64,000 nt of DNA from Promerops cafer (GCA_013398275.1 VZSE01013631.1:3070550-3134549), one strand, 5' to 3'; shown: positions 1 through 11,814, counted from the stretch's first letter. Made by a program: numbers and translations. Notes: generated by a model not told the origin, from the letters alone.

Positions 1-1680
1 CAGCCTTTCCCCTGTGCTCTTTCTCCAGCAACTTCTGAACCAAACCCATGCCAGACTCAGGAGTCTCAAAGGTCATCAAGTTTCTCCAAGCTTCACATGG
101 TGTTGGATGGGTAAGGGAGAAGACCCAAATAATTTCCACTATTCCACTAGTTGTCTCTTTTAAACTTTTCATAACAGGTTTTCTTCAGGTATTTTCACTC
201 TTGATGAGTGAAAACAATGTCTGAGAGCTGAAGACAAAAAAGAAAGCTCCCTGCCAAGTTATCAGTGACTTTGCCCAAATCCCAGGGACATCTCCTTCGC
301 ACCACTACCCTCCCAAGCTTCTCAGAGAGTTCAGGTTTTTATAACAGCACTGCTCCCTTACCAAGGGGACTATGTATTTTTCTAGGCTGAATCTCATTTT
401 TTTCCATCTTAGTTTGTATTTTCTATTTTAAAAATGATTCTTCTTCCAGTATCTCTATCAAAACACACATCAGGGCTCATTTTTCCTAACTATTTATAGT
501 CCAGTTTGAAGTTTCTTTTAGGGGCCCTCAGGGCTCAGCACAAAGAGGCTGGCCAGGGGTGGGGCAGGGTTAAGTAATGGTGGGATGTTTTCATTCCACG
601 GATGATAGGAAAGTATTAACCCCGGTATCAGTGCTAGGGCCTTAGTTCTGGTCCATGTGCTTTGCAGTGCTTACCTGGTGTGTAACTCTCTCAAGAAACA
701 TCCTAAACTAGGGCATATTCTTGGTGTAAGCAAATACCCCAGGAATTTGCCGCTGGCTTGGTGCCCAAGCCCTCTGCTGTGGACAATGTCCTTGAAATTT
801 AAATCAGACACCTCGGCTGGGAGCAGCCAGCCCGCCCTGGGGCAGCCCTAAGGCTCTGCTGCCCTGCTCCAGCTCTGCACAAAGCCAGAGCCGGCTCAGC
901 CGAAGCCACCGAGCTCGGCAGCGCTTGCATTTCTGTAGGTGCTCGTCTAAACCCTTAAATAGCCCTTGCTGCTTTGAAGCTAGACACAGGTATTGAAGTC
1001 CTGCAAATATTTCAGCTGTCATCAAAGGCAAGAAAGAATTTGAGTAGGCAGTGGCTTATTTTTAGAGCTGATGATACACCCATGGAAAAGGTTTTGTGGT
1101 TGTGTTGTGAATATCCTTCCACTTAATAAGAATTATTCACCCACTCCGCCACAGTTTGCTTGTCTGGAGTAGGCAGTGACTTGGAGTTTCAGTCACAAAT
1201 CCTCACTCTCCATTTCTGAGGATCTCTCCTGGCACAGTCTGCTCCAGCCATCTTGGGGACAGTGCTGGTGCCAGCCCCTCCAGTGTTTGCCAAGGCAAGG
1301 GAAAGCCAAGGGGTCTGTCAGCCCGCTGTCATCAGCGGTGAGGAGGGGCACCTGGCAAGCAGAGGGTGGGGACTGGGGCTGTTCCCCTCTCCCCAAGCAG
1401 CTGAGGATTGCATGCTGCTTGCTGTTACCAAAACAGACCATCCCCCTCTTCTCTGGAAATTATCATCTGCTCTTCTGGCAAGTGCTTCTACAAAATCTCC
1501 AGGCAGCAAGGTGAGAGTCTCCCTAGTAGAGAGGCACACTGGCATCATGATGGCTCAGGTCAACGTGGTTAACCAGTCTCTTGGATAATTAATGGATGTT
1601 TTTCAGACTGGCAGATGCTAAAGGTGATTCTATTATTCAAGGTAGTAACACTAGAAAGAAAGTGGGAAGAGGCCTCTGGG

Positions 1681-1729
1681 CTGTAATGAGCAGTGGGTGT
1701 ACATGTAGCTGCAATGAGCAGTGGGTGTA
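1681..1729. repeat. imperfect 28-bp tandem duplication
   Basis: Two 21-base segments with the core AATGAGCAGTGGGTGTA lie 28 bases apart and differ at one position near the start (CTGTAATG against CTGCAATG). The seven bases between them are ACATGTAGC-like and are not repeated again downstream. This is a local slippage or short-duplication product with no evident function. Confidence 0.75.
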
Positions 1730-2627
1730 TGGGTGGCACAGCAGCTGCCAGCCACGTTTTCCCACGTTAGTTAGGGCCTCTCTGAGAATCAGGTTGCACT
1801 GAAAATGCTAAAACCTGCTTGCAAGCAGCCCTAACAGTGATACTGAAACTTGAACAGAGATATGCGTGACCTGGAATGAGATGAAAAGTCCCTGGGTTTG
1901 GATATGAAGAGGGCCTCCATCTCAAAGTCCCTTGCTCTCTGCAGCATTTTCTGCTGACTTGCTCAATGCAGCTCCCTCTCAGATTGCAACACTCTGGTTT
2001 TTAGAGTTGTTTCCCTGCTCTGTCTATGCTACCATGTAGTGTATTTTATTCCAGTGGGGATGGGAGATAGAAAGGAAGAGATGCTGGAAGTCTGCATTGC
2101 AAGTGCCTCAGTCACTTAGCAGACCTTTCAGTGAATCATTCTCACCTCACATGAAACATTCTCATTCAGGTATACAATGTGAGAGATATAATTAAACAAT
2201 GAGAGAGCTGGTGGTGCAGCAATGAGCCCCTGCGGGAGGGCAGGAGGTGCTGCCTGCAGCCACAGAGGCCCTGAGGAGCTCAGTGCTGGGCAGCTGGGCA
2301 CGGCCATGGGTGGATCTGTTTGGCATCTCCCCTGTGGAGCTCTGCAGAGCCCCAGCTGCCCAGGACTCAGTAGCCAAGCTCTCATCTGGACAAGAATGTT
2401 CATGTCCCCAGCAGACAGGGCAGTGCTAACGTGCCCTTCCGAGGGGTCAATCAGAATTTCCCTAAAGACACAGCCAGACCCAGCCTGGGTCCTAAAACAG
2501 CACATTTATTTTAAGACAAGTAAAAGATTCAGTAAGACCTACAGGAAGGTTTCCAAAATGCAATTTTTTTGGAAATCCAAGTCTGTAGGAAGCAAAGATG
2601 TTACACTGCAACACTCACACTGGACTG

Positions 2628-2707
2628 TTTGATTTAGTAGGTCAGGTTGAGCACAAAAGTAATTTCATTTGATTTAGTAGGTCAGGTTGAGCACAAATGT
2701 AATTTTG
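2628..2707. repeat. 40-bp tandem duplication, two copies
   Basis: Unit 1 (2628-2667) and unit 2 (2668-2707) are directly adjacent and nearly identical. Both begin TTTGATTTAGTAGGTCAGG and differ at about three positions toward the unit end. The low divergence suggests a recent duplication, possibly length-polymorphic. No open frame or known repeat family explains it. Confidence 0.85.
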
Positions 2708-3814
2708 CCTGTCCCTCCTCTGCCTGCTGTCCTCAGATATAGGCCAACTTCCTTTTAGATACAGTCTAATGGTAAAAGATCTGATTTCCAAAGGCCCAAC
2801 CTAGCTGTGCCACCTTCTGCCTCCAGTGAAGTTCAGGAGCTCCTGGGGTGTGTGAAGAACCAGAGTGCCAGCACATCGCACACACAGCCTTTCCTCTGCA
2901 GGTCTGCAGGAGCCTGGAATCCGTTCTGATGGGAGATCCCTACAGAGCAAAGGTTCATCCAGTCCAGTGACTGGTTCAGGGCTGTCCTTTGTTCTCCTCC
3001 TCCTCTTGCTGTGCCACACTAAAGAGTATAAAGGGTGTAGGAGTGCTCATCCATGTGCAGCTGCTTGGAAGGGGAGTGGGAAGGGAAGGAGCAGCGGGTT
3101 CTGCTGCTGTGGGTGCTGTGAGAAGCAGTCGTGGGCCTTGGGGGTTATTTCTGGTGGGGATTGCAGAATAACTTGGAGAAACAGCATGTGAGCACTAGGG
3201 CCTGTCTGCTCAGTCCACGTACTTGCTGGGTTCCCTTAGCCACCTCGCTTGTGTCTTCTCCAAGAAAGGCTGCTGGGAGCTTGGAGAGGCCTTCTTCTTG
3301 GGAAAAAACTGCAACTGGCAAGAGGAAAGAGAGAAGAGGTGCATTAAAATGAGACCTCACAGGTGGAATATCCTTCTACATCCGGAGGAGCAGCAGAGCA
3401 GTGGGAAGACAAGAAGTCTTTATGCTACGTCTCTACAGCACCCTTCAGCACCCCCTGCCTCTCTAGGGGAATGACTTCAGTGGGACTGACTCAGAGAACA
3501 GAGTGTTTCCTTCTTTACAGTCAGGAGATAAACACCAAGGGTTTTGTGAAACCCGTTGATGTTGCCCACAAGGGGGATACGGACAGCACAGCAAGAATGG
3601 GACAATAATTCTTGCTACAAAAATCTGCTGCTGGATCAGGGTTGGAGATTTTACAGGGTGCCAGAGGAGTGTGAAAACATCCATGCCTGATCTACGAGGG
3701 TGGGGGCTCTGGCAAGCCAGACACAGCTCATGGACAGACAAAGCCTTTTGCTTCAAGACTCTTGCCAAGCAGCTGTGCTACTCCTGTCCACCTGACTAGC
3801 AACATGCCTCCCTG

Positions 3815-3962
3815 TCACAGAATCACAGAATATTCTGAGTTGGAAGCACCCATGGGGATCACTGAGTACAAATATAAAGTGCATGGCCCATACAGGGATC
3901 AAACTTGCAACCTTGGCCTTATTAGCACCATGCTCCAGACAACTGAGCTCATCTCGGGGTCT
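3815..3962 (-). mobile_element. tRNA-Ile-derived SINE with CR1 tail (TguSINE1-like)
   Basis: Read on the minus strand, the element begins near 3962 with a tRNA-like head. It has an A-box-like GAGCTCAGTTG, an anticodon-loop region GGTGCTAATAAGGCC and a T-arm with B box (GGTTGCAAGTTTGATCC). It ends in an acceptor strand close to GTATGGGCCA, matching the architecture of tRNA-Ile(AAU). After the head (to about 3884) comes a short body and then a CR1-type tail (CCAACTCAGAATATTCTG) ending in repeated ATTCTGTG near 3815. A tRNA-Ile head joined to a CR1 3' end is the known design of songbird TguSINE1, which is moved in trans by CR1 machinery. Changes in the acceptor stem and T arm indicate an old, inactive copy. 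It is not a functional tRNA gene. Confidence 0.82.
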
Positions 3963-4349
3963 TTTCTCCCACCAGCTGGGGTCCTGACCTGCCTGTTGGG
4001 ATTGCATTAGTTCAGCTATAAATACAATAGCACTATTATTTATTTCAATTAACCTGTTTTCTGATTAGGGCAATCAAGCCAGCAGTCACACACAGAAAGT
4101 GGCTTCAACATATTTTTCAGTGGCTAATGCTGCCAGCTGAGGTCCCACAGGAACCTGGGATCCAAGTGCTCAGGTGCCTGGGCCTGCTCCTTTCCTGGTC
4201 CTGTGTCCACTGCAGATGCTTTCTGCCACCCAGCATGTCAGTGCCATCAGCACTGGGACAGCTGTGAAGAAAAGCCCTTTGCAGTAGTATCACCATCTTC
4301 TTCTGCTGTAGTGTTTTCAGCTCCTGGGCTGAAAATGCGAGTGAAAGTA

Positions 4350-4650
4350 CATAGGATCATAGAGTGGGTTGGTTGAAAGCTCCCTCAGTCCATGACAGGC
4401 TACAGACAAGACATGCCTCCCACTAAACCAAGTTGATCAAAGCCATAGCCAGCCTGGCTGTGAACACTTCCAGCAGTGGGGCATCCACAGCTTCTTTGGG
4501 CAACCTGAACCAGTGCTTCATCACCCTCACAATGCATAATTTCTTCTTAATATCAAATCTAAACCTCTCCTCTTTCAGTTTAAAACCAATTCCCCTTGTC
4601 CTGTCACTACAGGCTGTTGCAAAACTTTATGTCCCCCTCGCCATCTGCTG
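4350..4650 (-). mobile_element. CR1 LINE 3' fragment
   Basis: On the minus strand this is the last ~300 bases of a CR1 element. The 3' end is at 4350, seen here as its complement ATAGGATCATAGAGTGGGTT. The body shows the complement of the usual 3' region: AACACTTCCAGCAGTGGGGC, then a CAGTGCTTCATCACCCTCAC block, then a CCCCTTGTCCTGTCACTAC block. It is 5' truncated near 4650, as is usual for CR1. Open frames across it are by-products of this non-coding 3' region. Confidence 0.9.
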
Positions 4651-6756
4651 TATGTGGTATGTGGGTACGGGGCTGTGGTCCCTCTTGTGCACACACCAAA
4701 ATCTGTCCCTGTCTGCAGTTCAGGTGGGGAAGGACCAGGAGGTGGTGGCTTGGAGCTGTGGCAGCTCCTGCCTGTACTCCCCCGTGGGCGCAGGATGGCT
4801 GCTGGGGTGTCAGGAATATGTCTTGTGCCTACAGACGTGGTGAGAACCTGCAATCTTGTTGCTTTTATCCTCAACAAATTCTATGTAGGTGGAACCAATT
4901 ATATATAATGTACTTCAGCTTCCTAAATGCAAAGCATAGGAGGCTAAAATGTGCCCCAGACTGACGTCAGGAGTATTTCAAGTGTATAGCTGAAGGCAGT
5001 ATCCCTTTGATATCTCTCTATTAGTATCTGTTTTGCTGATGACATGGGTAGCTTTTTCTTCCATTCATCTGTTTAGAGGGGTTTTTAAGCTGTGTTTTAA
5101 GTAACCATTTTCACCAACAGAATGAAAGAGAATTAGCTGAGACCAGAAAGGGCTTGCATGTAGCTGTTGCAAGATTATGGTGCCATAGAAAATACTCCCT
5201 TGAGCTTCCTGGGTTCAGAAATAAGCTCAGAGTCACATTCTGAGGAGGTGAGAGGCACATCACGCACAAGCCAGTGGACTTCAAACTGTGCATGTGTCTC
5301 TCAGCTCTTGGGGATTCAGGTAATGGTTTTATTTTCATAAGCACATCTATTCAGTAAGAAATGGTTTCCCAGTAGCTCTGGAAATCCGAGAGCTGGCTCA
5401 AAGCTGTGCAGGCAAATCCATTTCTGTTGCAGGCAGCAGGGAGGGGACATACTGGGGCACATATTTGAGGGGCTTGAGGATGGAGAATAGCCTTCAGAGG
5501 GCAAGGACTGGGCTTTTCAGGGGCTGTTGGTGGGGCTCATCATCCCACACCACCTTCTACCTCTCTCTCTCCTCGGGGAAGGGAACACCTCCCATTCTCT
5601 CCCAGGTCCTGGGAGCCAGAGCCACCCTTATGGCCATGCTGCTGCCTCCCATCGCCCCGCTGGGTCAGCCCACGTGGAGAAGGTAAGGGATGCACAAGGA
5701 GTCAGGGAATGCAGCCCCCACAGGTAAACAGACACAAAGATTTTCCACAGGTAAACAGCCCTGAGAAGAGTGCGAGATGCAGTCTTTCCACAGCTCCCAG
5801 ACCTTAGGCAGACAAAGAGGAGTCCCTGGCACTGCATGACAGGCTATTGGAAGACGTACACTTCTCACTCATATGGAAAATACTACTAATTCATACAAGG
5901 ACAGAGATTTATGAGATGCTGGGCTTATTTAGCACACTCAGTAACCAGCCATCTCCTTTTCACCAGTCAAGGTTTTCCACCAGTTTGGGCAGGCCCCAGT
6001 GCCTGTATCTTTAACTGCTACTGATGTATCTACTGCATGGGGAAAAAGATGGTGAAAAATAATAATAAGGTTTATCTGTCTTCAGAAAAGGCCACATTTT
6101 CAGTAGCCACTGACAATCTTTACATTTAATCTGATAACACTGTATTCGTAGTAATTCTTCATGCTGTGGATTTGGTATAAACAGTAGCTTTACATAAGCT
6201 GCTTCTTCAGAAAACTAATATCAAGCAACTAATAAAGTGCAATTAGTAATCTGGGCCTTTAGTGATGTTATTTTAAACAGATTGTTCTCTGTGGATGGTA
6301 ACTGTCAGTCTGTTCTCTGCATCATTTCCTTGAAAGCTCTAACAAGTGCCTCTGCCCTCCTGATAAGGGCATTGCTCAGGGAGTTGGGAAATGAAGAGAA
6401 CCTGAGCACAGAGGCAATTAGTTGAAAGTACATCTTGTCCCCTAAAAAGCTGGTCCTGTTAAAGAGCACTCAGCCCACCACACTCAGGCCTGAAAGAAAA
6501 CACCCTGAGAGGTCATTTGGGAAAAACTGTTATGCAAAAACAACATGTACCAAATCCACTCAAGGTAAAGGACATTCAGGTTCCTGACAGTCAGCAGCCA
6601 TCATCCTGAGGGCTGTCTATACCAACAGTTCTTAGAAGCTTCTGTTCCTCCTGTGCCTCTCAATCCTCTTCAGTATTCCACAGCCACCATGCACTGCCAT
6701 ACTCACTGCCATCTCGGATACTGAGGAAGCTGGAAGAACTGCTCACTGAGCCACTT
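4651..6756. other. non-coding stretch, no gene recognised
   Basis: No recognisable coding sequence or repeat. The part from about 5990 to 6260 is AT-rich, lacks repeat signatures and carries several TAAT/ATTA cores, including GCAATTAGTAATC near 6240. That composition resembles vertebrate conserved non-coding elements, but conservation cannot be judged from one sequence. Confidence 0.5.
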
Positions 6757-6757
6757 T

Positions 6758-6918
6758 CATAGAATCATAAAGTCACAGAATGGTTTGGGTTAGAAGGGAC
6801 CTTTAAAGAGCATTTAGTTCCAACCCCCCTGACATGAGCAGGGACATCTGTCACTAATCAGATGGCTTAAAAGCCCACCCAACCTGGTCGGGAATATTTC
6901 CAATGATGGGACATCGTT
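6758..6918 (-). mobile_element. CR1 LINE 3' fragment, interrupted
   Basis: The minus-strand CR1 3' end starts at 6758 (complement form CATAGAATCATAAAGTCAC) and runs through GGTTTGGGTTAGAAGGGACC and AACCCCCCTGACATGAGCAG. The match fades near 6918, where plus-strand CR1 sequence begins. The two pieces abut head to head. Either this copy was 5' truncated here, or the second element inserted into it and the rest was lost. Confidence 0.85.
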
Positions 6919-7688
6919 TGCCAGAGTCCTGGCTAACTGGGGAGGTCCCAGAGCCCTGGAGGTCAGCAAATGTGACATCCATTACCTAGAAAGGCTAGAA
7001 GGAGGATACAGGGAACCTCAGGCCTGTCAGCCTGACCTCAGTGCTGGGGAAGGTCATGGAGCAGATCATTTTGAAGGCTATCATGAGGCACGTGTAGGAC
7101 AACCAAGGGATCAAGCCCAGCCAACAGGGGTTTGTGAAAGGCTGGTCCAGCTCTTCCAACCTGATCTCCTTCTGTGACAAGGTGACAAGCTCAGTGGATG
7201 AAGGAAAGGTTGTGGATGTTGTCTGCCTGGACTGTATTAAAGCCTTTGATACCATTTCCCACAGCACAAGTGTGTCTGGAGCACAAGGGTCCTCCCCAGC
7301 TGAGGGAGCTGGGGGTGTTTAGCCTGGAGAAAAGGAGGCTTGGGGAGCACCTCTTCTCTCTCTATAACTGCCTGAAAGGAGGGTGCAGCCTGGTGTGTGT
7401 CAGTCTCTTCTCCCAGGTAACAAATGACAGGACAAGAGGACGTGGCCTCAAGTTGCACCAGGGGAGGTTTAGATTGGATATGAGGAAAACTTCCTTCACT
7501 GAAAGGCCAGGCATTGGAACAGGCTGCCAGGGAAATGGTGGAGTCACCATCCCTGGAAGTATTTAAAAGGCATTTAGATGTGGCACTTAGGGATGTGGTT
7601 TAGTGTTAGATTTGGCAGTGCTGGGTTATTGGTTGGACTTGATGCTCTTAGAGGTCTTTCCCAACCTAAATGATTCTATGATTCTATT
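6919..7688 (+). mobile_element. CR1 LINE fragment with partial reverse transcriptase, internal deletion
   Basis: The first part (about 6919-7265) derives from the CR1 ORF2 reverse transcriptase. At 7134-7265 one frame still reads through a GWSSSSNL segment to CLDCIKAFDTISH, the motif A region of LINE reverse transcriptases with its catalytic aspartate. Upstream of this the frame is broken. Right after the motif the sequence jumps to the element's 3' region (GAGGGAGCTGGGGGTGTTTA near 7302, then ACAGGACAAGAGGACG), so the rest of the reverse transcriptase is missing. It ends in the CR1 3' motif ATGATTCTATGATTCTAT at about 7688. It is a dead copy: truncated at the 5' end, frameshifted and internally deleted. 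Confidence 0.9.
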
Positions 7689-7707
7689 TCACCCCACCAG
7701 CACAGTT
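7411..7707 (+). repeat. left copy of ~300-bp direct duplication flanking an N
   Basis: This segment is repeated at 7709-8010. It covers the last part of the CR1 copy plus 19 bases of following unique DNA (TCACCCCACCAGCACAGTT). The left copy has small deletions relative to the right: it lacks four bases in GAAAGGGTGGCCAGG and one C in GCTGCCCAGG. In both places the right copy agrees better with the CR1 consensus as I know it. Confidence 0.9.
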
Positions 7708-7708
7708 N
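7708..7708. other. single ambiguous base (N), probable assembly join
   Basis: The only N in this part of the window lies exactly between the two copies of a direct duplication. One N between overlapping ends is what a forced join of unmerged contigs or haplotypes would leave. Confidence 0.75.
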
Positions 7709-8010
7709 TCCCAGGTAACAAATGACAGGACAAGAGGACGTGGCCTCAAGTTGCACCAGGGGAGGTTTAGATTGGACATGAGGAAAAATTCCTTTGCTGA
7801 AAGGGTGGCCAGGCACTGGAACAGGCTGCCCAGGGAAATGGTGGAGTCACCATCCCTGGAAGTATTTAAAATGCATTTAGATGTGGCACTTAGGGATGTG
7901 GTTTAGTGTTAGATTTGGCAGTGCTGGGTTATTGGTTGGACTTTATGATCTTAGAGATCTTTCCCAACCTAAATGATTCTATGATTCTATTTCACCCCAC
8001 CAGCACAGTT
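7709..8010 (+). repeat. right copy of ~300-bp direct duplication (CR1 3' end plus flank)
   Basis: This repeats 7411-7707 with roughly ten differences. It contains the CR1 3' region ending in ATGATTCTATGATTCTAT near 7989, followed by the same unique flank (TCACCCCACCAGCACAGTT). Because the flank is shared, this is a duplicated segment and not a second CR1 insertion. Confidence 0.9.
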
Positions 8011-8872
8011 TTCCCCAAGTCTCCAGCATTTCCTGCCTCTGAATTCAGCCAATTCACCCCTCCTCCTGCCCAGTCCCCAGGGCTGTCCTCTAATCACTGC
8101 CTGCAGCCCTTCTTAGTGCTGGGACAGTTCACTCCTGCAGCAGCAGCAGTTGAGAGAGTCATGGATGGCTGGGGAGAAGCTGCTGGCTCAGAGACCAAGC
8201 CCAGCCATGTGGGATGGAGGCTGGGGCTGTGAGTGGATGTGGGGGGATGCTATGCTTTGGAAAATGACTGAACATAGCTGGCTCAGAAAAGAAGGAGATG
8301 GGGGCAAGAGCAAACTGAGGCCTAGAAGCTGGCCAAAGCTGCACAGGGCTCAAAAGCATCATGAGAACCCCAAATATCAGCCAGCAGCCTTGAGGATTGC
8401 AAACATTTCTCCAGAGGCAGGTCCTCTGAAGCCACTAATGGTCAAAACTGTTGTAGTTCCCCTTATTTCATGCTTGCAAGTGGAGCAGAGTGATTTTGGC
8501 TCAGTCTGTTCCAAGTCCACCTGAATCTCATACTTACCATGAAAAAGCACAGAGTTAAAGCTGATAAATTTAGACAAAAAAAGAACCTACTCAGTTGCAA
8601 CAAATGTCTTCACAGTGGGGAAAAGTCCCTAAGCTTTGCCTAAATGGACTCTCCTGAGCTGAGGAGCATCTCTCCATAAATGAACAGAAGGGAGATAAGA
8701 AAACCACTGATGCAGGTGGAGCAATGCCACTCTGCCCTCTCTGTGTTGCATTTGCAGAAATATCCAGACATAGGCTAGCACTAGGTTTATTTTCTTTCTA
8801 TTGTTCCTTTCTCAGTCACACCCAGAAAATGCAGCTCATCCACTGATGAGAGCCTCCACAAAGCACACCACG

Positions 8873-8938
8873 TTAGGTGTTAAATGCAGGCACATCACTC
8901 CCTCGTTTGGTGTTAAATGCAGGCACATCACTCCCTCG
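8873..8938. repeat. 33-bp tandem duplication, two copies
   Basis: Unit 1 (8873-8905) and unit 2 (8906-8938) share the 28-base block that starts GGTGTTAAATGCAGGCACAT and ends TCCCTCG, and differ within the first few bases (TTAGG against TTTGG). The near identity suggests a recent event. Confidence 0.88.
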
Positions 8939-11814
8939 CCTCGCTTCAGTCGTCACTAAACATGAAAGCCGAGAGAGGACAAAGCAGTGATGAGCAAGGC
9001 AGCAGGAAGATCAGTGGAGCAGGGATGCTGTGGCACGGACTGTGGCCTGAGAACCTCGTTAGTCAGAGGGAGAGTCATGCTGGGGTGACTCAACTTGGGA
9101 AAATGTGCTTTTTTGAATACTTAATAAAACATTGTTTAATTGTTGGGGGTTTTGATTTGAGTAATTGCTATTACTGATTGGTTGCTAGTGGATATCAAGG
9201 AAAGGGAACATGATGGTACTAGCTTATCTAGCAGACTTGTAGCTACCACTTCAAAACATGCTCCATGTGGTGCCACCTGTATCTTAGGCTTTCATTTATG
9301 CCATCCCTGTGATTTTGGTGGCTTTACAATTTTGCCAAGTGGGCACGATTTGAACAGTGTTGCCAGGTGGGTAGCCTGCCTTGAGCTCCTTGTTAGTGAC
9401 AGGATTTTGGTGTTTCTGCTGTTTCTGAGAACTAAATTGGGTGGAAATATTTTGCAGATCACTGTTTTATACATCACAGGACATCATAGCAGAGGTTTTG
9501 GTCTCAAAACACCACCGCATGACATGAATGCTTTTGAAATGTATCAGCTTCTGCTTTCTCAGATCTTGTGTTCCCCAGAGACTTCTCCAGATCCAGCTTC
9601 TCTGCAGATGCTTTACACCAACGGTGGGCCTGCTGTGCCCTGTGCACTGCCTGCCCTCCACATTGGCCATCTCTGGGGACAATGACCCATTGCTTCCTTC
9701 ACAGGGCAGTGTCAGAGCAGGACTTTCTCAGCATCAGTTTATTTCAGCTCCTGGCTGCCATGGACCAGAGGCCAGAAAGCCTCTCAGCCTTCTGCTTTTG
9801 ATACTTCTCCCACTGGCACAGAGAAGCACGGAGGGAAAGGAAGTATCTTTGCTCGAATGCCTAACAGAAATAAGTTCATTCAAGGATAAAAGGTACAGGG
9901 GGAGGAGGAGCAGGGCCTGAGGAGACAGGCAGACTGGAGACAGCAGGGACAGAAGGGGTCACGCTTCCTCGGAGGGGATAAGCAGATGAAGAACAGCCTG
10001 TAACGGGCACAGCACACTCCTTTCTTGAAACCTGGAACAGGACCCAGCGCTGGCAGTTCTCCACATTCCTGTGCAACCAGCAACATCTCTGCCATCAGCC
10101 AGAGGAGATGGCGTGGGGGCACACGGGCACTGGCACATGGGTGTCCCTGTGGGTCCTACAGCAGCTTGTTGGCCACAGATGCTTGCAGCCAGCCACACAT
10201 GCCCAAAGAAAGCTTGTGCAAGTCTCCTGGGCTTCAGCAGAGGGCAATTACTGCTCATACATGCTCTGGAAAGGGAAGGAAGGGAGAGAGGAAGGAGTGG
10301 GCTGTACGCACCCTTGTGCTACAAGACCTCTGCTATGACAAAGTAGACATTGCTGAGAACACTCGGAGCACCTGGGAAATGTCACCACACATGCAACCTC
10401 CTCTCCATTCCTCAGAGAGAAGGAACAACCCTTTCTTGCTTCATTCCTCATTTGAGTACCTCCATGCTTTAAACAGCAAATCTGAGCGGGTCCAGGAGCA
10501 GAGTCCTACAGCACATCCCCTCCTGCTGCAGCTGCCCAGCTCCTCATCCTTTCTGTAAGTCATTCAAGTCATCAGCTTGTCCAGGAAGTCTCTGTCCTAG
10601 GGTCTCACTTCTCACATTACTCTTCAAATTCTGATTCCTCAGTGTATCAATTTTAAGTCCACTTATTCTCAGGCTTTTCAAAGTTTTCAAAGCACATCGT
10701 GTACTACAAAAAGGGCAATCTCTATGCTAATAGGCAAGTCCCCAAAGAAGTACCAACCTGACAGTCAGAGTAGGATTGATTTATTTGATTGCTCATTCTC
10801 CTATTGTCTGCATTTGTAACACTGAATGTTTTTGGAGGTGTTGCTGTCTGTCAGCTAGAGTTATTGCACCAGACTGAACTTAAATAGCAGCAGTCTATTG
10901 CCAATATTGAAAGTCCACACTGACTGAGACCTATGAGCCTACTATTTTTTGTTCTTGTTTTGCTTAAACTTTATCCCAAATTGTCTCAAAGAAGACAAGA
11001 AATGCTTTTGAGAGCTTACACTCTGTATCTGAAGAGCTTTCTGGAAGGTGGATTACATAGTGAATTTATTTGCCATATAAAATGTAACTAAATAAAGCTA
11101 TAAGAATATTCACTAAGAATAATTCAGCACTGGCAGAAAGACAGATTATAACATCTACGTGCCTTCTCTTCCACAAGGTTTTACAATTTTAAAGGAAAAG
11201 ACTCACAGTCCCTGAGAATGAAAAACAGGTGCTCTCAATCACTCCCACTTGCAGCTGTGTTGGTCTAATTTTGTGCTGGTGCAGGCTAGATGGGTGCATG
11301 GGGACGTGTGCCCCGGGGAAGAGAAGAGTATCTCAACCCTTATATATAGACTATACCAATGCTCTGGCCCTTTGTTTTGCCTAAGAAGTATCACAGAGCA
11401 TAAAGTTTTTGGGTGGAAGAGGAGGGATAAACTACCACCAACAGCCACTCGCTTTGCCCCCATGCCTTAGGAAACCCCTCTTCAACAATTCCAGCTCTTG
11501 CCCTTCCTGCATCTTTCCCATGCTCACCTAGCCTTGGCCCCAGCCCATGATTTTAGGAAACATTTTCTGCGCTCCCCTTATGGTCATATTTTCCTAATTC
11601 CTTTCTCCCCCCTGTCTTCCTCAGTCTCCTCCCTTTCGGCAAATTGTAACCATGATGTCCTGGACATCCCTGTCCAGGTGCCCCTCCACCGCACCTTGAC
11701 AGGTCTGGGTGTCCTTCAAGCATGCGATGGCCACAGTCAACTCCCATCCCCACCACCCAGCTGGGAGAACAGCTGGGGTCCCCAGGAAGTCCCTCCGTAG
11801 CAGCTGAGGCTTTG

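Larger units (their letters stand above)
1..3814. other. non-coding stretch, no gene recognised
   Basis: Open frames here are short, overlap on both strands and encode no protein I recognise. The sequence is mixed in composition, without long runs of any simple motif. It holds two small tandem duplications, listed separately. I see no CR1 end motif, LTR boundary or tRNA-like fold. Intron or intergenic DNA is the likely state. Confidence 0.6.

Noticed and set aside
3884..3960. Functional tRNA-Ile gene
   Set aside because: The tRNA-like part is the head of a SINE, with changes in the acceptor stem and T arm and a CR1 tail attached.
7134..7322. Reverse transcriptase gene
   Set aside because: Only the motif A region of a CR1 ORF2 remains. 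The upstream frame is broken and the rest of the catalytic domain is deleted.
7709..7989. An independent second CR1 insertion
   Set aside because: The copy shares unique flanking DNA with 7411-7707, so it is a duplicated segment.
9182..9685. 167-codon plus-strand open frame
   Set aside because: No recognisable motif, no splice or start context that stands out, and overlapping frames on both strands. It is consistent with chance in 64 kb.
10025..10558. 177-codon plus-strand open frame
   Set aside because: Overlapped by several frames in all phases, with a composition-driven sequence and no family recognised.
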